Shown: positions 18,780-28,002 of the stretch, piece after piece
Numbering within the stretch: position 1 is the stretch's first letter
Layout of the letters: the number at the start of each line of letters is the position of its first letter
Assembly (NCBI RefSeq): GCF_965276875.1
Contig: NZ_OZ255701.1
Coordinates: 744,001-808,000, forward strand
From: Lichenicoccus sp965276875
GTDB lineage: Bacteria; Pseudomonadota; Alphaproteobacteria; Acetobacterales; Acetobacteraceae
Length of the DNA stretch: 64,000 nt
Direction of reading: 5' to 3'
Program-made: the position numbers and the translations under genes
Notes under the pieces: generated by a model
The model's database searches: none
Told to the model about the DNA's origin: nothing
Seen by the model: only the letters and a program-made list of their open reading frames with translations

Positions 18780-19165
18780 CGGCTGTCGTGCTTGACGCCT
18801 CCGCCTTGCTCACCCTGCTCCTGGGCGAACCCGGCTGCGAGCAGGTGAAGGCGGTGCTGGATGGAGCGTTGCTGGGTGCCGTGAACCTTGCTGAGATTGT
18901 CAGCCATTACGCAAAGCTCGGCGCGTCCAGAGGCGATATCCAGACCTTGCTGGGGCCGTTGCCGATCCGAGTGGTGCCAATCGATGCGGGCCTGTCGTAC
19001 GACGCCGGGATGCTAAGGCCGCTGACACTGAAGGGCGGCCTGTCGCTGGGCGATCTCTACTGCCTCGCGTTGGCCAGACGAGAGAGCATCCCCGCGGTGA
19101 CGGCGGAACGGCGCTGGCCCGAACTCGCAGGCGTCGCCGGTGTCACGGTGGAATTGAGCAGATGA
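18776..19165 (+). CDS. VapC-type PIN-domain toxin (RNase)
   Basis: VapC toxins are Mg-dependent RNases, many of which cut tRNA or rRNA loops. The acidic active-site residues are present: Asp7 in VVLDASALL, Glu40 in NLAEIVSHY, Asp93 in SLGDLYCLALA, and an acidic Glu111 in TAERRW where Asp is more common. It starts at a GTG that overlaps the antitoxin stop. The whole module is 0.6 kb and sits directly next to a tRNA-Gln gene. Both partners look intact. Confidence 0.9.
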   Translation: MTAVVLDASALLTLLLGEPGCEQVKAVLDGALLGAVNLAEIVSHYAKLGASRGDIQTLLGPLPIRVVPIDAGLSYDAGMLRPLTLKGGLSLGDLYCLALARRESIPAVTAERRWPELAGVAGVTVELSR

Positions 19166-19194
19166 GGCTTGGGGAAGGACCTCCGCCTCCGCTG

Positions 19195-19268
19195 TGGCTG
19201 GGGGACCTGGATTCGAACCAGGGCTGACCGGGTCAGAGCCGGTAGTTCTACCGCTAAACTATCCCCCA
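19195..19268 (-). tRNA. tRNA-Gln(CUG)
   Basis: The minus strand starts TGGGGGATAGTTTAGCGGTA. The anticodon arm ACCGGCTCTGACCCGGT has the loop CUCUGAC and anticodon CUG. The T-arm GGTTCGAATCC, acceptor TCCCCCA, discriminator G and encoded CCA (19195-19197) complete it. Since the genome carries gatCAB, this tRNA may be charged via Glu-tRNA(Gln). Confidence 0.95.
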
Positions 19269-19483
19269 ATCGGAACATCATGCGGAGCTGCCGCCAATGC
19301 TGCGAATGGGCGGCAGGTAGCACCACGATCCGGGGCTGGCAACTCTCTTCGCGCACGGCGCTTGCCCTAAGGCTGCGCCGTGAGAGAATAGGGGGCATTC
19401 AGGCTAAGCGAGGTCGAGGCGTTGTTCGAACACACCAAAGGGTCACGAGGCGCCTCACTTGGTTCTACCCAGGGCCTGACCGG

Positions 19484-20230
19484 GTGAAGCGTCACGGCGG
19501 CGACGACAAGAGCGGGGGCTCCGGCGCGGCGCCTGGTGTGCAGACGACGCGGCTGCAGGCGGTGTCTCTGCGCACAAGCCGGGGACGCTCGCAGGCGCAG
19601 CAGCGCTGGCTGTCGCGGCAGCTCAATGACCCTTACGTGCTCGCCGCCCGCAAGCAGGGCTGGCGTTCGCGCGCCGCCTTCAAGCTGATCGAGCTGGACG
19701 ACCGCTTCTCGTTGCTGGGCCCTGGCATGCGCGTCGTCGATCTTGGTGCTGCCCCCGGCGGCTGGGCGCAGGTCGCGGTCCGCCGTGGTGCGACCGAGGT
19801 CGTCGGCATCGACCTGTTGCCGGTCGAGCCGATCGCGGGGGCCACCATCCTGCAGGGCGACTTCAACGATCCCGAGCTCGCGGCAAGCCTGCGCCCACTG
19901 CTCGGCGGCCCGGCTGATCTGGTGCTGTCGGACATGGCCCCCAACACCACTGGGCATGCCGCCACCGACCATCTGCGGATCATCGCGCTGGCCGAGCTGG
20001 CGCTGGCGTTTGCGATGCAGGTGCTCGCACCGGATGGCCGCTTCGTCGCCAAGGTCTTCCAGGGCGGCTCCGAGAAGCAGATGCTGGCGCCGATGAAGCA
20101 GGTCTTCGCCAGCGTGCGGCATGCCAAGCCGCCGGCCAGCCGCAAGGAATCAAGCGAACTCTACGTGGTTGCGAGCGGCTTTCGGCCGGAGCGCGCCGCT
20201 TCCCTGGTCGATGCCATTGGCCAGCCCTGA
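19484..20230 (+). CDS. rlmE: 23S rRNA (uridine-2'-O)-methyltransferase RlmE (FtsJ/RrmJ)
   Basis: RlmE methylates U2552 (E. coli numbering) in the A-loop of 23S rRNA. The SAM-binding VVDLGAAPGGWAQVAV block, RSRAAFKLIELDDRF with a catalytic Lys, LVLSDMAPNTTGHAATDH with the catalytic Asp, and FVAKVFQGGSEKQM with a second Lys match the K-D-K-E tetrad; Glu follows in KESSELYVVA. The GTG at 19484 gives a 248-residue protein, since the frame farther left runs back into the tRNA-Gln gene. Its stop shares one base with the ATG of the next gene. Confidence 0.92.
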   Translation: MKRHGGDDKSGGSGAAPGVQTTRLQAVSLRTSRGRSQAQQRWLSRQLNDPYVLAARKQGWRSRAAFKLIELDDRFSLLGPGMRVVDLGAAPGGWAQVAVRRGATEVVGIDLLPVEPIAGATILQGDFNDPELAASLRPLLGGPADLVLSDMAPNTTGHAATDHLRIIALAELALAFAMQVLAPDGRFVAKVFQGGSEKQMLAPMKQVFASVRHAKPPASRKESSELYVVASGFRPERAASLVDAIGQP

Positions 20231-22911
20231 TGAGCGGCTCGCGGCCGATCAGCACCCGGCCGCGCGACGCCGAGCGCCGGCGCCTCGACGAAGTGCGCCA
20301 CGGCATGCGCAACTGGCGGCTCTGGGGTCCCTATTTGAGCGACCGCCAATGGGGCACGGTGCGCGAGGACTACAGCGAACACGGAGAAGCCTGGGGCTAT
20401 CTGCCGCATGAGCAGGCCCGTGGCCGCGCCTATCGCTGGGGCGAGGACGGGCTCGCCGGTTTCTCCGACGACACCCAGCGTCTGTGTATGTCGCTGGCGC
20501 TGTGGAACGGCCGCGACCGCATCCTCAAGGAGCGGCTGTTCGGCCTGACCGGACCGCAAGGCCCGCACGGCGAGGACGTCAAGGAGCTCTACTGGCTGCT
20601 CGACGCGTTGCCGTCACACGCCTACATGCGGATGCTCTACAAATATCCGCAAAGCGCCTACCCCTACGACCGCCTGGTCGAGGAGAACCGCAGGCGTTGC
20701 CGGGCCGATGACGAATTCGAGCTGACCGACACCGACGCCTTCGGCGAGCGGCGCTATTTCGATGTCGTCATCGAGTACGCCAAGGCCGAAGAGGCCGACA
20801 TCCTGATGCGGGTTACCGCCACCAACCGCGGGCCCGAGCCCGCCACGCTGCACGTCGCCCCGCAGCTGGTGTTCGCCAACCACTGGTCATGGCGCGAAAA
20901 CCACCCCAAGCCGTCGATGCGCACCTACGGCCGACGTTGCGTCATCGCCGAACATCGCATGCTCGGCCATTACACCTTCAATATCGAAGCCGGCGCCCAA
21001 CTGCTGTTCTGCGAAAACGAAACCAACCCCGCGATCATGGGGCAGCCCGCAAGCGAGGGCGTCTTCAAGGACGGATTTCACGCCCGCATCATTCACGGCT
21101 GCGAGGACGCGGTCCGACGCGAAGGGCCGGCCACCAAATGCATGGCCTGGCATCAGCACGAACTGGCTCCCGGCGAGGCCTGGACCGTGCGCGTGCGCCT
21201 GGTGCGCGGTGAGCCGATCATCCCTCCCTTCGCGGGCTTTGATTCCCTGGTAGAGACCCGACGCGCCGAGGCTGACCGCTTCTACGCCGCCCTGCAAAAG
21301 GATATCCCCGACCCGGACGCGCGCCTGGTGCAGCGCCAGGCCCTCGCCGGAATGATCTGGAACAAGCAGTTCTACAGCATCGACGTCTATCGCTGGCTGC
21401 GCGGCGACCCGACCCAGCCAACCCCGCCCGAGGCGCGCCGCCGCGGCCGCAATCATGACTGGCGGCATCTGAGTGCCGAAGACATCATCTCGATGCCGGA
21501 CAAATGGGAGTATCCCTGGTTCGCGGCGTGGGATCTCGCCTTCCACTGCATTACCTTTGCCCTGATCGACGCCGATTTCGCCAAGGAGCAGATGCTGCTG
21601 CTGGCGTCGGAATCCTACATGCACCCGAACGGCCAGATCCCAGCCTATGAGTGGAATTTCGGCGATTCCAACCCGCCGGTGCAGGCCTGGGCCGCTTGGC
21701 GGGTGTATCAGATCGAGCAGGACGCCAACAACGGGGTCGGCGACCGCAGCTTCCTCGAGCAGATCTTTCACAAGCTGCTGCTGAACTTCGCCTGGTGGGT
21801 CAACCGAAAGGACAACCAGGGCCGCAACGTGTTTCAGGGCGGCTTCCTTGGGCTGGACAATATCGGCGTCTTCGACCGTTCGCGTCCGCTGCCGATGGGC
21901 GGCTATCTGGACCAGACCGACGGCACCGCCTGGATGGCGATGTTCGCGCTCAACATGATGCGCATCGCGCTCGAACTCGCGCTAGAGGACCACGCCTTCG
22001 AGGACATCGCCAGCAAGTTCTTCGAGCATTTCCTCTATATCGCCCAGGCGCTGAACGATATCGGCGAGCGCGGCGTCGGGCTTTGGAACGACTCCGACAA
22101 GTTCTTCCACGACGTGCTCAACCTGCCCGATGGCCGCACACAGGAGCTCAAACTGCGCTCGATGGTCGGCCTCAGCCCGCTGTTCGCGGTGGAAACGCTT
22201 GAGCCGGACCTGCTCAGGCGGCTGCCGCGCTTCACCCGGCGCCTGCATCTGTTCCTCAGCCGCCGGCCCGACCTCGCGGCCCTAGTCTCACGCTGGGAGG
22301 AACCGGGGATCGGCGAGCGACGCCTGCTGTCGCTGCTGCGCGGGCACCGTATGAAGCGGCTGCTGTTGCGCATGCTCGATCCGGAGGAGTTCCTCTCCGA
22401 CTACGGCGTGCGTTCGTTGTCTCGCCACCACCTCCACCACCCCTACGTCTTCGACAGCGAGGGCGCGCGCATCCATGTCGGCTATGAACCGGGCGAAAGC
22501 CGCACGGACATGTTCGGCGGCAACTCGAACTGGCGCGGCCCGATCTGGTTTCCGATGAACTTCCTCATCGTCGAGGCGCTCGACCGTTTCCACACCTATT
22601 ACGGCCGCGATTTTCTCGTCGAATGCCCGACCGGCTCCGGCCATTTCCGAACCCTGCGCGAGACCGCCGACGACATCGCCGCCCGGCTGACCCGGCTGTT
22701 CCTCAAGGATGCGCAAGGGATCCGACCGGCGCTTGGCGACAGCCCGATCCTGCAGAGCGATCCCGACTTCGCCAGCCTCGTGCTGTTCCACGAGTATTTC
22801 CATGGCGACACCGGACAGGGCCTCGGCGCTTCGCATCAGACCGGCTGGACCGGCCTCGTCGCCAACCTGCTGGCACGCCGGACACCGGGTCGAAAGGGCC
22901 TCAGCCGGTAA
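20230..22911 (+). CDS. GH63-like glucosidase (MGH1-type glycoside hydrolase)
   Basis: This 893-residue protein has an N-terminal beta-sandwich region (WGPYLSDRQWGTVREDYSEH, LPSHAYMRMLYKYPQSAYPY) and a C-terminal (alpha/alpha)6 barrel from about residue 370. The barrel has SMPDKWEYPWFAAWDLAFHC, GQIPAYEWNFGD and NWRGPIWFPMNFLIVEAL, features of the bacterial GH63 mannosyl-oligosaccharide-glucosidase-like group. A cytosolic alpha-glucosidase or trehalose-related role is possible; the substrate is unknown. There is no signal peptide. Its ATG overlaps the rlmE stop (TGATG) and its 3' end overlaps serS by 11 bases on the other strand. Confidence 0.85.
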   Translation: MSGSRPISTRPRDAERRRLDEVRHGMRNWRLWGPYLSDRQWGTVREDYSEHGEAWGYLPHEQARGRAYRWGEDGLAGFSDDTQRLCMSLALWNGRDRILKERLFGLTGPQGPHGEDVKELYWLLDALPSHAYMRMLYKYPQSAYPYDRLVEENRRRCRADDEFELTDTDAFGERRYFDVVIEYAKAEEADILMRVTATNRGPEPATLHVAPQLVFANHWSWRENHPKPSMRTYGRRCVIAEHRMLGHYTFNIEAGAQLLFCENETNPAIMGQPASEGVFKDGFHARIIHGCEDAVRREGPATKCMAWHQHELAPGEAWTVRVRLVRGEPIIPPFAGFDSLVETRRAEADRFYAALQKDIPDPDARLVQRQALAGMIWNKQFYSIDVYRWLRGDPTQPTPPEARRRGRNHDWRHLSAEDIISMPDKWEYPWFAAWDLAFHCITFALIDADFAKEQMLLLASESYMHPNGQIPAYEWNFGDSNPPVQAWAAWRVYQIEQDANNGVGDRSFLEQIFHKLLLNFAWWVNRKDNQGRNVFQGGFLGLDNIGVFDRSRPLPMGGYLDQTDGTAWMAMFALNMMRIALELALEDHAFEDIASKFFEHFLYIAQALNDIGERGVGLWNDSDKFFHDVLNLPDGRTQELKLRSMVGLSPLFAVETLEPDLLRRLPRFTRRLHLFLSRRPDLAALVSRWEEPGIGERRLLSLLRGHRMKRLLLRMLDPEEFLSDYGVRSLSRHHLHHPYVFDSEGARIHVGYEPGESRTDMFGGNSNWRGPIWFPMNFLIVEALDRFHTYYGRDFLVECPTGSGHFRTLRETADDIAARLTRLFLKDAQGIRPALGDSPILQSDPDFASLVLFHEYFHGDTGQGLGASHQTGWTGLVANLLARRTPGRKGLSR

Positions 22912-24175
22912 TCCCGATCCGGGTCATGCCGCCGCAATAGGGTTGCAGCGTCGGGGGGATCAGGATTGAGCCATCCGCCTGCTGACCGTTCTCCATGACT
23001 GCAATCAAGGTCCGCCCGACCGCGAGCGCCGATCCGTTCAGCGTATGCACCATCTCCGGCGGGCCGCCCTCCACGCGGGTGCGCGCGTTCATCCGCCGCG
23101 CCTGGAACTCGCGGGTGTTCGAGCAGGACGACACTTCCCGCCACGCTCTCTGGCCCGGCAACCAGGCTTCGAGATCATAGGTCCGCGCCGCCCCGAAGCC
23201 GGTGTCGCCGGCACAGAGCAGCATCCGGCGATAGGGGATTTCCAGCAGCTCCAGCACCCGCTCGGCGCAGCCGGTCATCCGTTCATGCTCCGCCTCGCTG
23301 GCATCGGGGGCGACGATCGAGACCAGCTCCACCTTCTGGAACTGATGCTGGCGCAGCATCCCGCGCGTGTCGCGCCCGGCCGCCCCCGCTTCGCTGCGAA
23401 AGCACGGCGACAGCGCCACCAGCCGCATCGGCAGCGTCTCATGCGGCACGATCTCGCCGGCGACCAGGCTGGTCAGCGGCACCTCGGCGGTCGGGATCAA
23501 CCAGCGTCCGTCGGTGGTGACGAAAGACTGGTCGGCGAATTTCGGCAGCTTATCGGTGCCGTACATTGCAGCCTCGCCGACCAGCAGCGGCACCGCCTGC
23601 TCGACGTAGCCGTGGCTCTGCGTATGCAGGTCCAGCATGAACTGGCCGAGTGCCCGCTCCAGCCTCGCAAGCGGCCCGCGCAGCACCACGAAGCGGCTGC
23701 CGGAAAGCTTCGCCGCCCGCTCGAAATCCATCATCCCGAGCGCCTCGCCGAGCTCGAAATGCTGCTTCGGCGCAAAGTCGAAATTGCGACGCATGCCACG
23801 CTCGTGCACCAGCAGGTTGGCGTTCTCGTCCGCGCCGTCCGGAACCGCCGGGTCGAGCCGGTTCGGCAACTCGGCCAGCGTCGCGCGTATCTCCGCGTCC
23901 AGGCGGGCACTGTCCTGTTCCAGCCGCTCGATCTCCGGGCGCAGCGCCACCGCCTCCGCCTCCATCGCCGTGCTGTCCACGCCGCCGCGCCTGGCCTGAC
24001 CGATCAGCTTGGCCAACGCATTGCGACGCGCCTGCCGCTCCTGCAGCGTGGTCAGCGCCGCGCGATGCGCTTCGTCCTGCGCCAGCACGGACGCTGCCAC
24101 CGGAGGCAGGCCGCGACGCGCGAGATTCCTGTCGAAGCCTGCCGGATCATCACGCAGCGTCCGCACATCGTGCAC
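22901..24175 (-). CDS. serS: Seryl-tRNA synthetase
   Basis: This class II synthetase charges tRNA-Ser. An N-terminal coiled-coil arm (about residues 25-110, e.g. LQERQARRNALAKLIGQARR) precedes the catalytic core with TSHGYVEQAVPLL, PTAEVPLTSLVAGE, CFRSEAGAAGRDTRGMLRQH (motif 2) and the motif 3 region ALAVGRTLIAVMEN. The length of 424 is normal. It is the last gene of the minus-strand cluster beginning at the SPOR gene, 22 bases after tatC. It can charge the tRNA-Ser at 9 kb. Confidence 0.97.
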   Translation of the reverse strand: MHDVRTLRDDPAGFDRNLARRGLPPVAASVLAQDEAHRAALTTLQERQARRNALAKLIGQARRGGVDSTAMEAEAVALRPEIERLEQDSARLDAEIRATLAELPNRLDPAVPDGADENANLLVHERGMRRNFDFAPKQHFELGEALGMMDFERAAKLSGSRFVVLRGPLARLERALGQFMLDLHTQSHGYVEQAVPLLVGEAAMYGTDKLPKFADQSFVTTDGRWLIPTAEVPLTSLVAGEIVPHETLPMRLVALSPCFRSEAGAAGRDTRGMLRQHQFQKVELVSIVAPDASEAEHERMTGCAERVLELLEIPYRRMLLCAGDTGFGAARTYDLEAWLPGQRAWREVSSCSNTREFQARRMNARTRVEGGPPEMVHTLNGSALAVGRTLIAVMENGQQADGSILIPPTLQPYCGGMTRIGITG

Positions 24176-24197
24176 TAGCTCGGCTCCGCCGCGGGCA

Positions 24198-24989
24198 CTA
24201 GACCGGCTCCTCCGCCAGCGGCTTCGGCTCGACCATACGCGCGGAGATGATCGAGACTTCGTAGAGGATGATCAAAGGCACCGCCAGGATCGTCTGGGTA
24301 ATGACATCGGGCGGCGTCAGCACGGCCGCGACCACGAAGGCGCCGACATAGGCATAACGGCGCATCTTCTTCAGTCCCTTCGAATTGATGATGCCGACCT
24401 TGGCGAGCAGCGTCAGCACCACCGGCAACTCGAAGGCGATGCCGAACGCCATGATCAGCTTCATGACGAGCGCCAAATATTCGCTGACCTTGGCATCGAG
24501 CTGGATTTGCAGCCCGTCATGGCCCGCCGATGTCTGAAAGCTGAGAAAGAACCGCCAGGCCACTGGAAACACGAAATAGTAGGCCAATGCGGCGCCGAGC
24601 AAAAACAACACCGGCGTGGCGATCAAAAACGGCGCGAAGGCGCGCTTCTCGCTGCGATACAGGCCGGGGGCCACGAAAATCCAGACCTGGATCGCCACCA
24701 CCGGAAACGACAGAAAGGCCGCCCCGAACATCCCAACCTTGAGATAAGTGAAGAACGCCTCATAAAGCGCCGTGTAGATTAGATGCGGCTGCTCCCCCTT
24801 CTGGCGCATGATCTCGGCCAGCGGGTGTGCCAGGAACAGATAGATCCGCGCGGAAAAGTGGTAGCAGAGCAGGAAGCACAGCAGGAACGCTACCGCCGAC
24901 CAGATCAGACGACGTCGCAGCTCCACCAGGTGCGCAAGCAGCGGCATCGGCTCGTCGTTGATAACATCCTCACGCACGGGCTTTTCCAA
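24198..24989 (-). CDS. tatC: Twin-arginine translocase subunit TatC
   Basis: TatC is the six-helix receptor for twin-arginine signal peptides. The N-terminus has PMPLLAHLVELRRRLIWSAV with the conserved ELR-x-R. The later blocks LYEAFFTYLKVGMFGAAFLS, FVAPGLYRSEKRAFAPF and FGIAFELPVVLTLLAKVGII are typical. At 263 residues it is full length. It lies 14 bases after tatB. No tatA gene is found in this cluster. Confidence 0.96.
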   Translation of the reverse strand: MEKPVREDVINDEPMPLLAHLVELRRRLIWSAVAFLLCFLLCYHFSARIYLFLAHPLAEIMRQKGEQPHLIYTALYEAFFTYLKVGMFGAAFLSFPVVAIQVWIFVAPGLYRSEKRAFAPFLIATPVLFLLGAALAYYFVFPVAWRFFLSFQTSAGHDGLQIQLDAKVSEYLALVMKLIMAFGIAFELPVVLTLLAKVGIINSKGLKKMRRYAYVGAFVVAAVLTPPDVITQTILAVPLIILYEVSIISARMVEPKPLAEEPV

Positions 24990-25003
24990 CGTTATCAGCC
25001 CGC

Positions 25004-25576
25004 TCAGAACAGGTCCGAAAAGGGTCGCCTGACCCCTGGCGGCATGAATGCCGGCGCCGGTGCAACAGCGCGTTCGCGACGCATCCGGGCGGCAGTCCGC
25101 GGCGGGATCACCACCGGCGCCGGATCGTCCGCCTCAGGCATCGGCTCCGCCTCCTGCATCGGCGTCACCGAGCTATGTGGCCGGTTGCGCGCGCGCAGCA
25201 GCTCGGCGCCCGAGACCGATACCTGGCTGCCCAGTTCGGTTGGCGCGCCCGGCAGCGTCGTCGCCGAGGCGGCCGGCACGGCGCTCAGTGGATTGTCGGC
25301 CAGGGTGCGACGCAGGCTGCCGTCGCCGTCCAGCGCCTTCATCACCTGCCCGCGCAAATTCATACCGCGCAGTTCGCGAAACGATTCCCGCGCGTCCCCG
25401 AGATCGGCTTCGCGCACCATCTCGTCGACATGCGTCTGGAACTCGCCGGCGAGCTTGCGGCCCTTTTTGAGCACGTTGGTGACCGCGCGGATCGCGGTGG
25501 GCATGTCCTTAGGCCCGATGAAGATCAGCCCGACGATGCCTATCAGCGCGAGCTCGGACCAGGCAAAGTCGAACAT
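25004..25576 (-). CDS. tatB: Sec-independent translocase protein TatB
   Basis: The 190-residue protein has the TatB N-terminus MFDFAWSELALIGIVGLIFI followed by GPKDMPTAIRAVTNVLKKGR, one membrane helix plus an amphipathic helix. The acidic and Pro-rich C-terminal tail (about 90-190) is variable, as usual. The Glu in the membrane segment and the GPK/GP-x-x-LP hinge fit TatB rather than TatA. It sits 33 bases after scpB and 14 bases before tatC. Confidence 0.93.
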   Translation of the reverse strand: MFDFAWSELALIGIVGLIFIGPKDMPTAIRAVTNVLKKGRKLAGEFQTHVDEMVREADLGDARESFRELRGMNLRGQVMKALDGDGSLRRTLADNPLSAVPAASATTLPGAPTELGSQVSVSGAELLRARNRPHSSVTPMQEAEPMPEADDPAPVVIPPRTAARMRRERAVAPAPAFMPPGVRRPFSDLF

Positions 25577-25609
25577 AGGCTTTCGGTGTCTCCTTGGCGG
25601 CGCGTCGTG

Positions 25610-26185
25610 TTAGCATGCCTCCGGCATGGCCGGAACCGTGGGTTCGAGCAGCAGTTCCTCGCGTCGTGGCAGATCGCGCAGGTCGCGCAGGCCAAAATGC
25701 CGCAGGAACGCGGCCGATGTCGACCATAGCACCGGCCGCCCCGGCACCTCCTTGCGTCCGCACGGCGCAATCAGGGAGGCCTCGAGCAGGCTGTCCAACG
25801 TCGCCTGGCCGAGGGCGACGCCGCGGATCTCCTCGATTTCCGTCCGGGTGCAGGGCTGGTGGTAGGCGATCACCGACAGCGTCTCCATCGCCGCGCGCGG
25901 CAGCCGGCGCGGACGCTGCACAATCCGGGTCAGGCAGGGTGCCAGATCGGGCGCGGTGCGGAACTGCCAGCCGCCGGCCACCTGTACCGGCCGCACCCCA
26001 CTTTGCGCATACCGCAACACCAGCGCGTCGAGCACGCGGCGCAACGCCTCGACGCCGCTCCCCTCCAGCGCCTGCTGGCTGTCCAGCATGTCCAGCAAGG
26101 CACGCTCGCTGACCGGCTCGGCGCTGGCAAAGATCATCGCCTCCGCCAGCCGGAGCGCCAATCCGGGCGGCTCAGCCTCGCTCAC
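25610..26185 (-). CDS. scpB: Segregation and condensation protein B
   Basis: ScpB is a winged-helix dimer that bridges Smc-ScpA condensin. The blocks LAEAMIFASAEPVSERALLD, VAGGWQFRTAPDLAPCL, RLPRAAMETLSVIAYHQPCT and RTEIEEIRGVALGQATLDSL are characteristic. At 191 residues it is normal. It overlaps scpA by 4 bases. smc itself is not in the window. Confidence 0.94.
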   Translation of the reverse strand: MSEAEPPGLALRLAEAMIFASAEPVSERALLDMLDSQQALEGSGVEALRRVLDALVLRYAQSGVRPVQVAGGWQFRTAPDLAPCLTRIVQRPRRLPRAAMETLSVIAYHQPCTRTEIEEIRGVALGQATLDSLLEASLIAPCGRKEVPGRPVLWSTSAAFLRHFGLRDLRDLPRREELLLEPTVPAMPEAC

Positions 26186-26991
26186 TCGGCCGCCTCACGC
26201 AGCATCGCGGGCTGCTTGCCGCGAACCCGGATCGCCCCGAACGCATGCGCCTGGGCAAGCTCGACCTCACCGCTGCGCGCCAGCTCCAGACCGGCGAGCA
26301 AAGCCGCCGCGACGGCCGCGCGCTGTGCCACGATCGAGGCCGCCGCCCCGGCCGGCTGCCACTCCGCCAGGATCGCCTCGAAGCCGCACCAGCCAGCTCC
26401 GGCCTGATCCACCGTCGCATCGCCTAGCATCCGCCGCAGACGCGACAGGGCTTCCTGCATCGTCCACAGGCCGAGCGGCCGGGGACGATAGCTCCGGTGT
26501 CGCGCCACGCGGCGCATCGACGCCAGGTAGGCGGTGAGCAGACGCGGCACATCCAGCTCCAGGCCGGAGCGGTCCACCTCGGTGAGCGCCTCGCTTACAC
26601 CGCGCGCAAACACGTCATGACCGAGCTGGTCCTTGTGCGCGAGCCAGGACGCCGCACGTCGCACATGGGCAAGCTCGGCGAGACGCGCGGCCAGCAGCCC
26701 GGCCACGATCTCTGCCTCGACTTCGGACTCCGCATGGCCCGGCTCCTGCGGTAGCAACAGCCTGGATTTGAGCCACGCCAGCCACGCCGCCATTACCAGC
26801 CAATCCGCCGCGAGTTCCAGCCGCGCCTGTCCCACCACCGCAAGATATTGCTCGACCAGCTGCAGGATCGAGATCCGTGCGAGATCGACCTTCTGCGCGC
26901 GCGCCAATTCCAGGAGCAGATCGAGCGGTCCCTCAAACCCGTCCAGCCGCAACAGCGGCGCCCCGCAATCAGGCGCGCCGCCGGTCAGCAT
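26182..26991 (-). CDS. scpA: Segregation and condensation protein A
   Basis: ScpA is the kleisin that closes the Smc ring. The N-terminal LRLDGFEGPLDLLLELARAQ and KVDLARISILQLVEQYLAVV, followed by AAWLAWLKSRLLLP, are signatures. The C-terminal winged helix is less conserved. It overlaps nagZ by 7 bases and scpB by 4, so the three genes are tightly coupled. Confidence 0.94.
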   Translation of the reverse strand: MLTGGAPDCGAPLLRLDGFEGPLDLLLELARAQKVDLARISILQLVEQYLAVVGQARLELAADWLVMAAWLAWLKSRLLLPQEPGHAESEVEAEIVAGLLAARLAELAHVRRAASWLAHKDQLGHDVFARGVSEALTEVDRSGLELDVPRLLTAYLASMRRVARHRSYRPRPLGLWTMQEALSRLRRMLGDATVDQAGAGWCGFEAILAEWQPAGAAASIVAQRAAVAAALLAGLELARSGEVELAQAHAFGAIRVRGKQPAMLREAAE

Positions 26992-27989
26992 GTCAGGCGC
27001 TTACGCTCGGCGGCCAATGCTGCCGCCTCCGCCGCGGTTCGACGAACCGCCGCCAGCGCGCGCGCACGTTCGAGCCGCGCCAGGGCCGCATCGTGCAGCG
27101 GCGCCATGCGCTCGAGCACCGCGCGCGTCTCCGCCAGGACCCCCGAGCAATGCAGCGCCACATCGCAGCCCGCCTGTAGCGCACGCATCGCGCGGTCGCC
27201 CGGTGAGACGTCCCCGAGCGCACCCATCGCCAGATCGTCGGACACCAGCAGGTTGTCGAAGCCGAGCCGGTCGCGCACCACACCTTCCAGGATCTTGCGC
27301 GAAAACGTCGCGGGCTGCATCGGATCCTGGTCGTGGTAGCGGATATGCGCGGTCATCAGCCAGGGCAGCCAGGCCAGCGCCGCGAACGGCGCCAGATCCA
27401 GCGCGTCGACTCCGTCCAGCTCCGGCAACGCCACATGGCTGTCGCTGCCGGCGCGGCCGTGCCCGGGTACATGCTTGCCCACCGGCTGCACCCCCGCCGA
27501 CAACAGGCCGTCGGCAAAGGCGCTGGCCAGCGTTACGATCGTCTCGCCATCAGGGCCGAAGGCACGATCGCCGATGACCGCATGCGCGCCCGCCACCGCG
27601 CGATCGAGCACCGGCGCGCAGACCACGTCGAAGCCGGCAGCCGCGCAGTCCAGCCCAATCAGCGCCCCGGTCAGGAACGCGGCACGACGGCCCGCCGCCG
27701 GGTCACGTCCATAGAGCGCGCCAAGCGAGGCGGCGGTCGGATGCGCGTGCCAGTGCGGCGGACGCAGCCGGGCGACACGACCGCCCTCCTGATCGACCAT
27801 CAGCAGCGCCTCCGCCGGCAGGACCGCGCGCAATTCGCCGACCAGGCCGGCAAGCTGCGACGGCGAGACGATGTTGCGCCTGAACAGAATGACCCCGAGC
27901 GGTGGCCGTTGCGCGAGCAGACGATGTTCCGCCGCGTCCAGCGTGGCACCGGCGACGCCGACGATCGCGGCCAGTGGCGGCGCGGTCAT
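26985..27989 (-). CDS. nagZ: Beta-N-acetylhexosaminidase NagZ (GH3)
   Basis: NagZ removes GlcNAc from anhydroMurNAc-peptides in cytosolic peptidoglycan recycling. The sequence has GVILFRRNIVSPSQLAGLVG, LLMVDQEGGRVARLRPP, GKHVPGHGRAGSDSH (the catalytic loop with His-Gly), PWLMTAHIRY, and LLVSDDLAMGALG with the nucleophile Asp. The ATG at 27989 (MTAPPLAAIVGV) starts the GH3 fold directly; the frame to 28088 is a shadow of the SPOR gene. It lies 13 bases after that gene. Confidence 0.93.
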   Translation of the reverse strand: MTAPPLAAIVGVAGATLDAAEHRLLAQRPPLGVILFRRNIVSPSQLAGLVGELRAVLPAEALLMVDQEGGRVARLRPPHWHAHPTAASLGALYGRDPAAGRRAAFLTGALIGLDCAAAGFDVVCAPVLDRAVAGAHAVIGDRAFGPDGETIVTLASAFADGLLSAGVQPVGKHVPGHGRAGSDSHVALPELDGVDALDLAPFAALAWLPWLMTAHIRYHDQDPMQPATFSRKILEGVVRDRLGFDNLLVSDDLAMGALGDVSPGDRAMRALQAGCDVALHCSGVLAETRAVLERMAPLHDAALARLERARALAAVRRTAAEAAALAAERKRLTC

Positions 27990-28002
27990 CGGCGGCCCCG
28001 GC

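Noticed and set aside
23045..24178. 377-codon plus-strand frame antisense to serS
   Set aside because: Shadow of seryl-tRNA synthetase, which carries all class II motifs.
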